Origin: Pictodentalium vernedei
Taxonomy: Eukaryota; Mollusca; Scaphopoda; Dentaliida; Dentaliidae
Assembly (NCBI GenBank): GCA_031216915.1
Contig: CM062297.1
Location: forward strand, 366,929,704-366,993,703
Length of the DNA: 64,000 nt
Reading direction: 5' to 3'
The notes beneath the pieces are model-generated. The model saw nothing but the letters and a program-made list of their open reading frames with translations, ran no database searches and was not told the origin of the DNA. A program made the translations under genes and the position numbers. The stretch's first letter is position 1. Each line of letters begins with the position of its first letter. Positions 53,377 to 64,000 of this stretch are shown piece after piece.

Positions 53377-53653
53377 ACTATGGGGACCTAATTTAACACT
53401 GATTTTTCCCATAGACATTTTTTCCACAAGAGTGTCATCGACCGATGGCAATCTGGCGAAAAAATGTCTATGGGAATTTTCAGTGTTAAATCAGGTCCCC
53501 ATAGTACACACGACATAAAGTTTTCAAAAAATTCAAAACCTTATGGGAATTTCCAGTGTTAAATCAGGTCCCCATAGTACACACGATCGTGATTTTTCTC
53601 TGGCGAACAAATGTCTATGGGAATTTCAGTGTTAAATTAGGTCCCCATAGTGT
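53377..53653. repeat. Foldback element with one left and three right arms
   Basis: The left arm is ACTATGGGGACCTAATTTA followed by CCCATAGACATTTTTT. The right arm (AATGTCTATGGGAATTT then AGGTCCCCATAGT) occurs at about 53,460-53,510, 53,540-53,575 and 53,610-53,650. ACACACGA-containing spacers separate the arms. Non-coding. Confidence 0.75.
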
Positions 53654-54179
53654 AAATCTTTATACAGTGCTTTCATAATTCCAACAAACTCGCCTCCCAG
53701 AACAAAAGTCTACAACTTTCTCCACATTCCACAACTCCCCCACCCCCCTCCCGTCTCTAACCACCACTGTGTCACATGCCTTTTTGATATCTAGAAAACC
53801 ATAAACTTTTAACAGTTTTTTTTCTTTCCGGTTTTAGTTGATTCTAACATTTGTAATAGTGTCAAAAGATAGCCCATGTCTTTGGATTCCTTTCTGGACA
53901 GAAAATCGAAATTTTCTATAACTTGACACTGAATCCATTTCCTTACTTCACGAACACGTCAGTTGTATTGCTCGATTTGTACATTTATAGCATATGAATA
54001 CTGTTTAAACAAAAATTTTTTCGTACACGGATACGGCAAACAAGTTACAAATTGTTGAATGCCAGCCCGAAGTAATATAATTGAATTTACTTTGTTCAAC
54101 GAAAAACCGGACGTATTATTTGTACAATTTTCTGAACAACCAACTCAAAACTGCGGAAAGCCGCCTCAACAATAAATCT
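53654..54179. other. No recognisable gene
   Basis: Nothing assigned. Confidence 0.4.
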
Positions 54180-56150
54180 GTTTCGTGATTAGGGTTTAAT
54201 CCCGGGAACCGGAATTTTCTAGTTCTCGTTTTTGAAAGTCAGTCACGATACCGGGAATTTTCCGGTTCTTGTTTGTGAATATCAGTCCCGATACCCGGGA
54301 AATTCAAAGGATAGAACCGGGAATCAAAGGTTGCGTTTCGCAACCTTTTATTCCCGGTTCTAGTCTATGAATTTCCAGAGGAATAGCACTGATTTTCAGA
54401 ATCGGTAACCGGGAAATTCCCGTTCGCGAGATTAAACCATAGCTCCAACGGCGAAGCTGGTCTCGGAAGAAATTGATATTCTCCGTAATCTCATAAACTA
54501 TACTATTAAAAAAGTAGGGGATATCCAAACTGATGCTGATATTTTCGGAAAATGGTATTGGATACGCGTGATTGAACTCATCAATATATTACCAAGTTTA
54601 TTATGGATCATGAATGTCACCTGCCCACGAAAACTTCGTACAGATTTTTCGTAGAGTGCCGCGTTAATGTCTGCGGTACGTTTTGAAATTTTCATTTGTA
54701 CTGGACGGGCTTTTTCGGAGGTCTAATCGTTCTTTTCTTTGTATAAACTCGATCATCAATAGTTTCCGGTCGAAACGTAACTTTTGAGGTATACGAAGAC
54801 TGGCACGTGACAAACGTTTACGTGCCGTTGGCATGTTAGAAGCTGGCAACAGACTGACTGCAGTAGCTCAAATTCTCAACGTTACTCAATCGGTGATTAA
54901 CAGACTGTGGTCACGCTACCGTCAGACAGGCAATGTTGATGACAGATGTCGATCAGGTCGTCCAAGGGCGACAACTGCTAACGAGGATCGTTTCATCCGA
55001 ACTACATCATTACGTAACCGCCATCAAAATGCCTCAGCAATTGGACAGCAACCACACCGAGCGACAGATATGCAAGTCAGTGGTTAGACTATCCGCAATC
55101 GCCTACACAGCTGGAATTTATACGCTCGTCGACCTCGAATAATTCCATGTTTGACTCAACGTCACATCGCAGCAAGGCGTTATTGGTGTGAAGCACGACA
55201 GTGCTGGGACAATCGGCGGTGGAGCAACTTCATGTTTTCTAATGAATCGTGTGCACTCTTGACTTCCATGACAGGCGAAACAGAGTGTGGCGGCGGCGGA
55301 ACGAACGATACCACGACGTAACCGCTAGGCAGCACGATCGTTTTGGTGGTGGATCGGTTATGGTGTGAGGACCATGACAAGCAGAACAGCATTACATGTC
55401 ATCCAGGGGTGTGTCACAGGTCAGTACTACCGTGACAACATGTTAGCAGCTCATGTGGTGCCATTTGTGCGACACCACGGCCGTCTATTCATTTTCTAAG
55501 ATGACAATGCAAGAGCATACAGGGCCCGTGTCGCTACAGAATTCCTCCAGGAGCAGAACATCACTACACGGCCTTGGCCAGCACTAAATCCAGACATTTC
55601 AACAAGCTAGCACGTCTGGGATATGGTTGGCATGGACATACGACAGCACCAATAGCCCCCTTCTAATGATGTCCAGTAACTCGCCGTTGAACTGCAGGAA
55701 GAATGGAATCACATCAGTCAAGCTGATATTGGATGTTTGGTGAGGAGTATGACGCGTCGGATCCGCGCTAGTCTCGCAAACCGAGGGGGATTTAGAAGGT
55801 ATTGATGTCTTGGACTTGATGTGGTTAGTTCTCTGACTGGCCGTCCATGTCTTCGAAAGTACAAAGCGTGGAATGCGTGCTTGTCAGACACCCAACTATT
55901 GCTAAAATCATTCATCAGGTGTCACAGTGCAATGCCTCAACTGTCTTTTTGATGAAAATATAAATATATTTCTTCATATATCTCACTTTTATCAAATATC
56001 CCCTACTTGTTTTTTAATAGTATATAATATGCAATCATAGATACATTGTCTATGAATTTCTCGTGTATCGCGATTGACTTTCAGAACCAGGAGCCGTGGA
56101 GCCGTGAAATTCACGTTCCCGATATCAAATCTGATTCGTGATGCTCAGTG
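54180..56150. repeat. Foldback repeat with CCGGGAA motifs, split by a Tc1-like element
   Basis: TAGAACCGGGAATCAAAGG and its complement form a stem at 54,312-54,362, with repeated ACCGGGAAATTC words around it. Related words (TCTATGAATTT, CACGTTCCCGATATC) reappear after the Tc1-like element at about 56,045-56,150. Confidence 0.45.
54501..56022 (+). mobile_element. Tc1/mariner-like element, inactive
   Basis: Inverted ends TACTATTAAAAAAGTAGGGG at the left and CCCCTACTTGTTTTTTAATAG at the right are flanked by TA. Length is 1.5 kb. The transposase remnant starts near 54,833 with the helix-turn-helix NRLTAVAQILNVTQSVINRL and the GRPRAT linker. The DDE domain continues in shifted frames: FSNESCA (Asn where Tc1 proteins usually have Asp), DNARAYRARVATEFL at about 55,503, and WPALNPDISTS followed by a stop where the conserved PIEH-type Glu should be. 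Catalysis is lost at two positions as well as by frameshift. Confidence 0.85.
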
Positions 56151-56259
56151 CTGAAATAAATGATGACTTGAAACTTGAAAAATTTCGCATATCGTATCCT
56201 TTAACTCTTAGAAGCCGTGGAATCAGAACATGACAGACCGCGAAAAACTTGCAGTAAAG

Positions 56260-56325
56260 CAGGCGCTTCAAGTCAAGTGTCGTCTGCTTATTCAGGCAGA
56301 CGACACTTGACTAGAAGCACCTGCT
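56260..56325. repeat. Hairpin AAGTCAAGTGTCGTCTGC
   Basis: CAAGTGTCGTCTGC and GCAGACGACACTTG form a perfect stem with an 8-nt loop at about 56,272-56,311. Isolated. Confidence 0.7.
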
Positions 56326-56599
56326 CAGTGTTTAATTCTCTCCCAGCCAAAAGATAGCCAAACCGTCACAGCCAGATTACCTGTCGTATTACATCACAGG
56401 CAAGAAAACTCGACTCCCGGCTTCTGAGAGTTAATAGGAAACTTCTTTTTATGTGCAGAGAGTGCCTTTGATCTGAACTGCCCCCGCCGCCTTCCTTTTG
56501 TTCCGACGCCCGTGAACCTGAAACCACTGAACATTTTACTAACATGTCCAGTTCATTTTCCAGTCTGTAGTGATACACTGGGGTTATTATGGTACCCCT

Positions 56600-57250
56600 T
56601 CGATTTTGCTGTTTACTGTTCTACTGTGTGGCTCGGAGTTGTACTGTAACAAAGTGAACCGGAAAATATTAATTGCGGTACCCAATTATATTTTTTCCTC
56701 TAAAAGGTTCCAGTAGTCGCGGTCTGAGGCGTCATTCTGTTCCCATCTCCTCCTTGTAATGTTTGCGGGTTATGGGGAAAAGTTGCCCTGCAGTGGTTGT
56801 TTGGCAAGGCACGTCAGAGGTTATTAATATTTATTTTTAGGTTTTTTAGTTTAAACAATATTTATTAGCGCATTGTTAAGGTACCCCATCGATTGTGTTA
56901 TTTTTCTGTATGGCTCAAGTTTTACTCGAACGAAGTGAGTGAACTTGACAACCGTTACTTATTCCCATTTCCTTATTCGAGAAGTATGTCGAATAAGGAA
57001 CTGGGAATAACTAATGATTGTCCTGTCCGTACGAAGTGAACAGAGAATTTTTTATTGCCTTCCACAATTATACACTCTCCCTCAAAAGGTTCCAGTCATC
57101 GCGGTCTGAGGCGTCTGTATCCATCTCCTTGTAGTGATGTTTGCTGGTTGTGAGGACAGCTTGTACAGCAGTAGTTGTCTGACAGGACAATCAATGGTTA
57201 TAAATATATATGTTTCAGTTTTTTTAGTTTAAACAATTTTTTATTGGAAC
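56600..57250. repeat. Diverged tandem duplication, about 365-bp unit
   Basis: Both units contain AAAAGGTTCCAGT, TCGCGGTCTGAGGCGTC and TTTTTTAGTTTAAACAAT. In the second unit an additional CTTATTCGAG/CGAATAAGG palindrome is present near 56,970. No gene. Confidence 0.65.
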
Positions 57251-57727
57251 AAATTACGTCATTTTGTGTATACTTTATTACAATAGTACGCAGTATTACA
57301 CTAAACATAAATACATGTTGAAGGACGAATTCGGCAGAAAGCTTAAAGATTATTTAGGTCGTCTCCCCAGTTCGTGAATATGTTTACACAAGGAGATGGA
57401 TAGCGCCAGTAGCTAAACTCGTATATCACTATCCAGTGGACAAAGGGTTCCTAGGATGGAACCCACCTACCGAGACCAATCACCAGCTGTCCTCTCCAAC
57501 TCAGTGAGATAAACGTCGTACCCTACACATAAGAAGTCATACGGAAACGTGAAAACGTGAACTGACGGGAAGACAAACAGGTTCCATTTCCTTACAAGTT
57601 TAAGATAAAAAAGTTTAGGGGCTTTTATCCCCTTTTTATTTTACTTCTGATGCTAAGCTATGTCAATGAGGCACAGTGAACTTAGTCTTACTATTCCAAT
57701 TTACATCTTCGATGTGCAGGATATGAT
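57251..57727. other. No recognisable gene
   Basis: Nothing assigned. Confidence 0.4.
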
Positions 57728-57888
57728 TTTATTAAACGCCTGTTCTATGTAATCCTCAACTACAGCAACACAAAACCGTGCGAAAATGGAAAAGCTGTTC
57801 CGAACATATGTGCGGAATGGAAATCGTTAACGGACTATTTTTAAATAGAAGCGAAATTTCACTGGAATTTTCTACAAAAATCGAAGTT
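57728..57888 (-). mobile_element. Palindrome-headed 0.5-kb repeat, copy 4 (truncated)
   Basis: Begins TTTTATTAAACGCCTGTTC and continues to AATTTCACTGGAATTTTCTAC, matching the right-hand third of the other copies. The rest is missing. Confidence 0.7.
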
Positions 57889-57951
57889 CTCTGGTCTAAA
57901 TAACTATGTACATTATGGTATTTTACTTCCAAAACTTCGAAATCTCTTCAT

Positions 57952-58146
57952 CGACGTGCAGTACGCCTTAGTACACGGCGTCATCGTGCCCCCATGTGGA
58001 CAATCGGGGCGAAGTGCCTTAGGACGCAACGCAGGAGTCCGAATCGATCGTTTAGACGGTCACCCATCCAAGGACTAACCGGGCTCGGCCGTTGCTTAAC
58101 TTCGGTGATCTGACGAGAACCGGTTGGCGCAACGCCACCACGCCCC
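57952..58146 (-). mobile_element. 5S rRNA-headed SINE sharing the body of the tRNA-headed family
   Basis: On the minus strand, 58,146-58,055 resembles 5S rRNA: TCTCGTCAGATCACCGAAG, AAGCA, then GGTTAGTCCTTGGATGGG and GACCG, which cover the internal promoter region. Directly after it comes TTGCGTCCTAAGGCAC and the body CCCCATGTGG..GTGTACTAAGGCGTACTG, the same body found behind tRNA heads at 44,068 and 21,640. It is truncated at the 3' end at about 57,952. It is not a working 5S gene. Confidence 0.8.
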
Positions 58147-58158
58147 TTTTACTTCCCA

Positions 58159-58392
58159 ATGTCTGACTTTTATTCAAGTCTTTCACCTTCGAACTTTGCT
58201 AGCCATAGTCAATGTGAAATTACATGGAGAGAATCAATGTCAATGGTCACTTCGTTCAATTTTTTAACACTTTACCTAAGAAAGGATTGCATTGATAAAC
58301 TCACAACAACGGATTCTCAATTCGGATTTAAGTCAAACCATTCCACTGATGGAAGTATTTTTGCCCTACGGAAATGTTACGTTATCCTTTGA
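58159..58392 (+). pseudogene. LINE reverse transcriptase fragment
   Basis: The frame contains CIDKLTTTDSQFGFKSNHST followed by DGSIFALRK, the RT motif with QFGFxxxHST just before the first catalytic Asp region. It is truncated immediately after. Probably part of the same dead LINE as 59,450-60,060. Confidence 0.7.
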
Positions 58393-59449
58393 GTTATTTT
58401 GTCCCTATATCCCGATAAATTATGTCTTCTGATTGGTCAGAATGCCTAGGACAAATAGCCATGGCAAAGGGCGCACCCAACATCCAAGCTATACGAGAGC
58501 GTGCAACATCCAGGGTATAAGGGCACGCGAAAGGTTGGGGTATATTGTTTAAATGAAAGTTTTTCGCATTCGGTCGCCTTGGTGTGAAAATCGAACCAAA
58601 CAACTTGCAATAGTCACAAATTTTATCAGATTTCTCACAATTCGATTATATTTTCCTGTTATAAATTAAATTGTCGAATAATTAACTGAAACAAGAACTC
58701 GGGGGACGATATGTCAACAAAATACAGTGTACCCGCTTCCTTAACTACCCAAGGGATGTAACTCTATCTGTTGTCTTCTGCGTTTGTAAAAACAAAACAA
58801 TTATTCACGAATTTGGTCCAACTGATTGCGGAGCGTGAGAAACGCGTCCACAAATTTATTGTTTCCACTATATTTCTATTGTTTTTCAAACAGGACAAAA
58901 ACGTTATCTCCGCCGACATGTATAGTATATGGAGAGTTTATACTGGATGTCTCATTTAAACGCTTCGCATGGTTAGGTGACTCTTTGCGTCACAATCCAT
59001 AGCAACAACCTTGAACTGTAATGATGTTGTTATGTACGCATAACTTATAATACCCCTGTGGTGTAAGTTTTCTTGATGCAAAGACAAAGAAAGAGTTTGA
59101 TCGGATCAATAATATTACACTTCTTCAGAAATTACTTAAGCGCAAAGTACATGTAGCGTTACTCCGATTACTAAACTGATTCACAACTCAGCAGTTTTCT
59201 GTTAGATTGGGTCAAACAATGTCTCCCCCATTTTCTTGGACTAATGGTTTTAGGAAGGTTGAATATTATCGCCGTTCCTGTTCCGTATCTACATTGATGA
59301 CACGAGCAAGTCACTGAATAACTCCATATCGGTTGCAGTCTCAGGTAAACAAATTTATAAACCATCTTTGTTACGCAGCCGACGTTGCTTAAATTTCCCC
59401 GACGTCTGTCTCGCAACATCCGATTTATTGTTTGTACCTGAATTTAAGT
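58393..59449. other. No recognisable gene
   Basis: Lies between two pieces of a LINE where RT catalytic motifs would be expected, but I see none. It may be inserted or replaced sequence. Confidence 0.4.
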
Positions 59450-60060
59450 ATTGAGTGCTCTTAATTCATTCAAACCTTGCAGATGATGCAGACATAGAAA
59501 GGCAATGTCGTGCAATCTGCACTTGCTCTAACCAGATGCTGAGAAGTTTTATAAATTTTCATTCTGTGTCAATAGGCTTTTGTCGTTCAATATATCTCCA
59601 CACTAAGCTGTTGTCAACTTTGGGTTAACTTTACACACAAAAGTATCTGGAGGCTTTCCGAATCCTACAATAATGCCTTCCGTTTTCTGATAGGTTATAA
59701 TAAATATTGCAGTGCTAGTAGCATGTTTGTTTTCTATGGCATACCCTCGGACTTGTGCTGAGAGCGGCTATTTCCTAGTAGCAACTCATTTATTAAGGTG
59801 ATATACAACTTGGATTTTAGATATGTTTCATCTTTAGTCAAATCATGGAACATTCTTTTCTGCAAGTGAAATATTCGCGATGTTCTCCAACGCAACTTCA
59901 CAGCTTCATACCCAGATCTGTCTCGAATATTTGCTTGCCCGATAAAGGATGAATCTGGGACTTCGTCTTTGTTCTGTCCCCGATATGTATATTATGTAAC
60001 CTGTTTACGTTTGCACTCTGTGTAAATTTATTATTATTGTTAAATGGAAAAATTTATGTT
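59450..60060 (+). pseudogene. LINE C-terminal remnant
   Basis: Readable blocks are DDADIERQCRAICTCSNQML, then YNNAFRFLIGYNKYCSASSM-type sequence split over frames (YNNAFR, LIGYNKYCSASSMFVFYGIP) and FPSSNSFIKVI. They match the region downstream of RT in many invertebrate LINEs. An AT-rich 3' end with TTATTATTATTG follows. Confidence 0.7.
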
Positions 60061-60199
60061 TATTATTCTTCCTCTTATTATTTTTCCGCCCAAATTGGCG
60101 AATGTTCTCAGAAACTGTGTACAACAGCATGATGAAATTTGAACAGGGGTATAGGCTCAAAGTCCTCTATGACCTCGGCTATGTCATTTTCGATAAATT

Positions 60200-62160
60200 T
60201 CGTTGGTAACCATGGAGACGCCAAAATGTGGAATTTTGGAATATATTAATAACATCTAAACCTTGTTGGGCTTTTTTATGAAAAGAGTGGGAGGTGTTAG
60301 AAAAAGGAAGGGTCTCTATAACAATAAAAAAACACGAATTGACATATTCCCAGCATTCAGGTCAAAACGAGGCTCGAAGTTCTGATTGGTTAAAAAACTT
60401 ATCTGAGCATATTTTCCATAACAATTTTGAAATCAATAGGTCTATAGGGCTGACATCAATGAAAGCTGTCAAACCACAGAGTCTGCGTATTGGAGGCGGG
60501 GGCGTGGGCGGGGGAGGGGGGGGTCTGCAAGTATTATCATACATTTCAGAACGAGGCCAACTTTCCAAAAAGGGGCCAGTTAAAGCATTTGGAGCATTAT
60601 GTCCATAACTATTCAAGCTAGCAGGCTGAAATTTGAAATTTTGGAAGTGCATAGCATGTGCCGTGGCTAAAAAGTTTACGATAAATTTTCGCCGAAATTT
60701 TCGTCTATCGTTGTGTTATCATGGCAGCGACAACCGAAAATGGACCAAGGCATACCTTATTTCAAATCGCTTGTATCTGGAAATTCCAGTAGCGATTTAA
60801 AAAAAAAAAACGGTCAGCAATTGGTAGTTCATTCTATACCCTAAGAGAAAATGTAAAAATCTGAAAACACGTTATCCCTAGATTTGCTGTGGAGGGGGGG
60901 GGGGGGTGAAGGAAGGTACCCTCAAATTTGTTTGCAAAATGGCGAAAATGACAAAAGGCTACTTTTACATATGGCAAAGGTAGAAAATACAGGTGGTATG
61001 GACGATACACAAACATAAACTCATACTTCCAACCAAGGTAGGCAATTTCGCATCAACAAAATGACTTAATGTGCAAGCATTGCTTGAAATATTTCGTTGG
61101 TAACCATGGAACAGCAATCAAAATAGAGTATTTAGGGAATACAGACATAACGTCTTAACCCAGTTGTACTTTTTTTTTAAATGTGTGGGAGGTGTTAGAA
61201 AAAAGTAGGGCTCTATAACAACGCAAAAAAACAGATTGATGTATTCTTAGCATCCAAGTCAAAAAGAGGCTCAGAGTTCTGATTTGTAAAAAAAAACTGC
61301 TTTCTAAGCTCATTTTCCTTATTAATTCTGCAGTCAATAGATCTAAAGGGCTGAAATTAACAAAAGTTGTCAAACCACGGAGCCTGCTTATTTTGGGAAA
61401 AAAATAGGTTTATTTACAGGTATTATCATTCAGTTCAGAAGGAGGCTAATTTTCCAAAACGTGGCCAGTTAAGGCATTTGGCGCAAAATGTCATGAACTA
61501 TTCAAGCTAGCCGGCTGAAATTTTGGAACTACGTAGTAGGTACCGTGGCAAAAAGGGTGACGATAAATTGGCGCCCAAATTTTTGTCGATCGTTGTATTA
61601 CCATGGCAACAACTACCGAAAATGGACAAAATACCTTATTTCAAATCGCTTGTAGCTCTGAATCCCAGTGATGATATCTTAACACTTTACCCAACGTAAC
61701 GGCTAAAACCGGCCAGCTATATTCACAAAAATCGCCAATTAATTGTCTCAAAATCATAGGTTATGACCCCTCTTTGGAACGAGCTCTAAGAGCTCGTTCC
61801 AAAGAGGGATCATAACCTATATTGTTGAGATAAAAAATGGAACAAATTAGTTATTCAAGAATTTTTTTGCAAGTGTCGTCTGCTTTTCGTGTAAGGTAAA
61901 GGGTTAAATAAAGGTCAGCAATAGGTAGCTCATTAAATACCTAACAGAAAAGATAAAAATCTGAAAATACATTACCCTGAATTTTGCTGCAGATGGTGGT
62001 GAAGTAAGGTACCCTCAAATGTGGCTGGAAATTGGCAAAAATTACAAAAGGCTGCTTTTACCTATGGCGGCAGTAGAAATGTTGTATGGACGACACACAA
62101 ACATAAAATCACACTTCGGGTAGGCAATTTCACACCCAAAAAGTGACTGCGTACAGGATA
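60200..62160. repeat. Tandem duplication, about 0.9-kb unit
   Basis: Unit 1 (about 60,200-61,095) and unit 2 (61,096-62,160) share ATTTCGTTGGTAACCATGGA, GTGGGAGGTGTTAGAAAAA, CTATTCAAGCTAGC and AAAATGGAC..ATACCTTATTTC. Unit 2 carries a MITE (61,679-61,907) and is correspondingly longer. G runs occur near 60,505 and 60,893 in unit 1 only. No gene. Confidence 0.8.
61679..61907. mobile_element. TTAA-type foldback MITE, subfamily A, copy 7
   Basis: TTAA at 61,679-61,682 and 61,904-61,907 flank CACTTTACCCAACGTAACGG and GTGTAAGGTAAAGGG. The stem is CATAGGTTATGACCCCTCTT and its complement; the centre is GGAACGAGCTCTAAGAGCTCG. The corresponding empty site is in unit 1 of the duplication. Confidence 0.9.
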
Positions 62161-64000
62161 GCCGAGCATTGTGGGCCCGTGTGGTGAACAGTTTTTTGGC
62201 AATAACACTGTCATTAAACTCAATTCAAAAAGTCCTTCCGCAGCCAATTTATGCTCTGCAACGTCTCATAACATGACAAACAAGGTGCCAGGTACACACG
62301 GACTACTCCAGTCTAAAACCCGAACATTTTGGCCTGCTAGTATAGTAATGGACGAATTTTACCCATTTTCATGTTATAATGAACTGAAATGCTTCTATAA
62401 CTATCTGACTGGAGCCATGTTATAGCGTCTCAGTTTTTGTTCCAAGGTCCCACAAGTACTTCAGTCTAAGGCCCTAACATTTTGGCCAGGTAGCGTAGTA
62501 ATGGATGAAGTTTACCCATTTTGCATATTCTCCATTTTTTGTTATAATGGACTGAAATACTTTTGTAAGTATCCCATAGGAGTCATGTTATAGTGTCTCA
62601 ATTTGTGATCCTTCCAAGTTTTCCTAGCAATGTTCAGGACATGTTTTCCATGAACGAAGAAAGGAGGCAGAGTGTAAACTTGTTATGATCTGATCTGTTG
62701 ACAGCCATAACCACACCCATATAGTTATTATTTTTATTGTTTGTTTGTTTCTTCTTCTCTCTACCTGTTTTGTTTCGTTTTGTATTTTTATATGGATCAT
62801 GCGTCCGAAATAAACAGTTATTGATATTATAAGGACTTTTAGTTGTTCAAAATTTTGTGTCGCATGTGTTGTATTCTGTTGATTGTTTGTGTGTGTGTGT
62901 GGGAAGTGACGATTAAATAAACAAAGACAGTGGAATAAACACTTGTGGATTAGAATAAAAAAATATACAACATTACAAAATTTGACTTATGATTCTTGTG
63001 CATAGTAGTGAGAAGTTCTGTGGCATTGCTGGGGTGTCGCCCCTATGATCATCTAGTGGATTTGGAAGAGAAGGGTTCGGACTTCAAGACCATCAAAGTC
63101 TTTAGATTCTGAATAAGTTCGTGTAAACTGTGGCCTCGGATTCGTGTGCTGCCCTGTGGTTTAGCAGTCAACCAAATAATGGATGATCAGCTAACAGACC
63201 GTCCAGCAGGCAAGAAAATAATGGAATGCTAAACGTGATAGTGCTTATTCAGCCTGATGTGGTATTATCCAGGAATCACTCGATGTCGGAATTTTCAAAA
63301 GTATCCCTGTTATGATATTGCTTGACATGACGAAAGAAACTCTATGGTAGGCACACAGAACACATTGGAACTCAGTGGACGAATGGCTAGTTGTCCAATT
63401 AAAATCCCTACCCATCTGTGAAGTTAAACATCCCCATCGAACTTGACAACTGAAATTCCACATGCCTGAAACTCTATCTGAACTCAGAGTATCTGAGGCC
63501 AAGCATAGTCATACTCGATACATTTAGAACAAGAAAGCGTTTTGTGCAAGCACAGGCGCGCGAGGAAATACCCATAAAGCACTCTTATTTGTGCATATAT
63601 GTCATTCAATCTCTTCGGATTAGAAGATAAACAAGAAACATCTGTGAACAAAGTTGAATCTCTCTCACTAAAAGAAGGTGAATACCACATTTCAAAGCAT
63701 TGTGACTCATGATTCACGAGAAATTGGTTGTAAATAATTTCAAGTTTTTGGACAAAGTTTCACGGTGTGTGGGTGTGTGTGTGTGTGGGGTGGGGTGGGG
63801 GCTTAACATATTCCTTCGAAACCACTTAAAAGGGCACTCCTTCCTCACCCCCCCCCCCCCTCCAAAAAAAGGCGGATTTTTGGACGAATCGTTTCCGAAT
63901 CGTTTCTGTACGAAACTCGACTTAGGACAAAACGCCGACTCGACTTGGCCCATTTCAGGGAAGGGTTTCCGCATAATCGGTGTCTAAATGCCTGGTAGAA
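62161..64000. other. No recognisable gene; small duplication and G/C tracts
   Basis: A roughly 150-bp unit is duplicated at 62,300-62,610 (GTAATGGA..GAA..TTTACCCATTTT, GTTATAATG, CATGTTATAGYGTCTCA). (GT)n occurs near 62,890 and 63,770, and a C run near 63,850. At 63,350-63,385, CACAGAACACATTGGAACTC resembles part of the palindrome-headed repeat. No coding family was recognised. Confidence 0.45.

Noticed and set aside
58055-58146. Functional 5S rRNA gene
   Set aside because: Only the promoter-containing part matches, both ends of 5S are missing or degraded, and it runs straight into a SINE body.

Overview
The window is eukaryotic, animal-type DNA, almost certainly from a marine invertebrate. 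It is AT-rich, packed with nested transposons, tRNA- and 5S-headed SINEs, CR1/Jockey-like LINE remnants, TTAA-site foldback MITEs and tandem satellites. I recognise no complete host gene. One short stretch (44,868-45,092) looks like a single host exon, with weak support.

The main feature is a nearly complete Polinton/Maverick (adintovirus-like) element at about 24,719-42,524. Its right terminal inverted repeat (42,273-42,524) matches 25,185-25,434, and the left end extends about 465 bp further out. Plus-strand genes in order: a conserved Polinton protein (DUF8207-like), a small basic alanine-rich core-type protein, the A32/FtsK-like packaging ATPase, a penton-like minor capsid protein, a small virion-type protein, an unknown proline-rich ORF, a SAP-like protein, protein-primed DNA polymerase B, an adenovirus-type cysteine protease, and a fibre-like protein with phage-tail-like repeats. 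One broken minus-strand gene lies at 31.2-31.7 kb. Minus-strand genes from the right end: a Cys/His protein, a membrane protein, a zinc-ribbon/phospholipase A2 protein, the integrase, the major capsid protein and a CARD-like protein. Together these cover replication, integration, capsid assembly, packaging, maturation, attachment and membrane passage. Most are broken by stops or frameshifts, so the copy is dead as a whole. The CARD-like, PLA2-domain, Cys/His and core-type frames are still open. A 50-nt hairpin is repeated at the two convergent gene junctions.

The left 11 kb holds a second, more decayed Polinton in the opposite orientation: a DUF8207-like remnant at 9.6-10.45 kb, a core-type protein at 9.3-9.5 kb and an ATPase at 1.3-2.5 kb. 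It is split by about 6.4 kb of repeats. That block contains a 147-bp satellite organised as a four-monomer higher-order repeat, lying inside an element that shares its terminal hairpin with a second tandem-repeat element at 48.7-50.56 kb.

The rest is mobile debris: LINE remnants at 16.8-17.3, 18.9-22.3, 46.1-51.7 and 58.2-60.1 kb; at least six SINE copies or fragments; a Tc1/mariner element at 54.5-56.0 kb; hAT-like short elements at 43.1-43.5 and 45.2-45.7 kb; seven TTAA foldback MITEs; a palindrome-headed 0.5-kb repeat in four copies; and a 0.9-kb tandem duplication at 60.2-62.15 kb. Many insertions sit inside one another, so their relative ages can be read directly.
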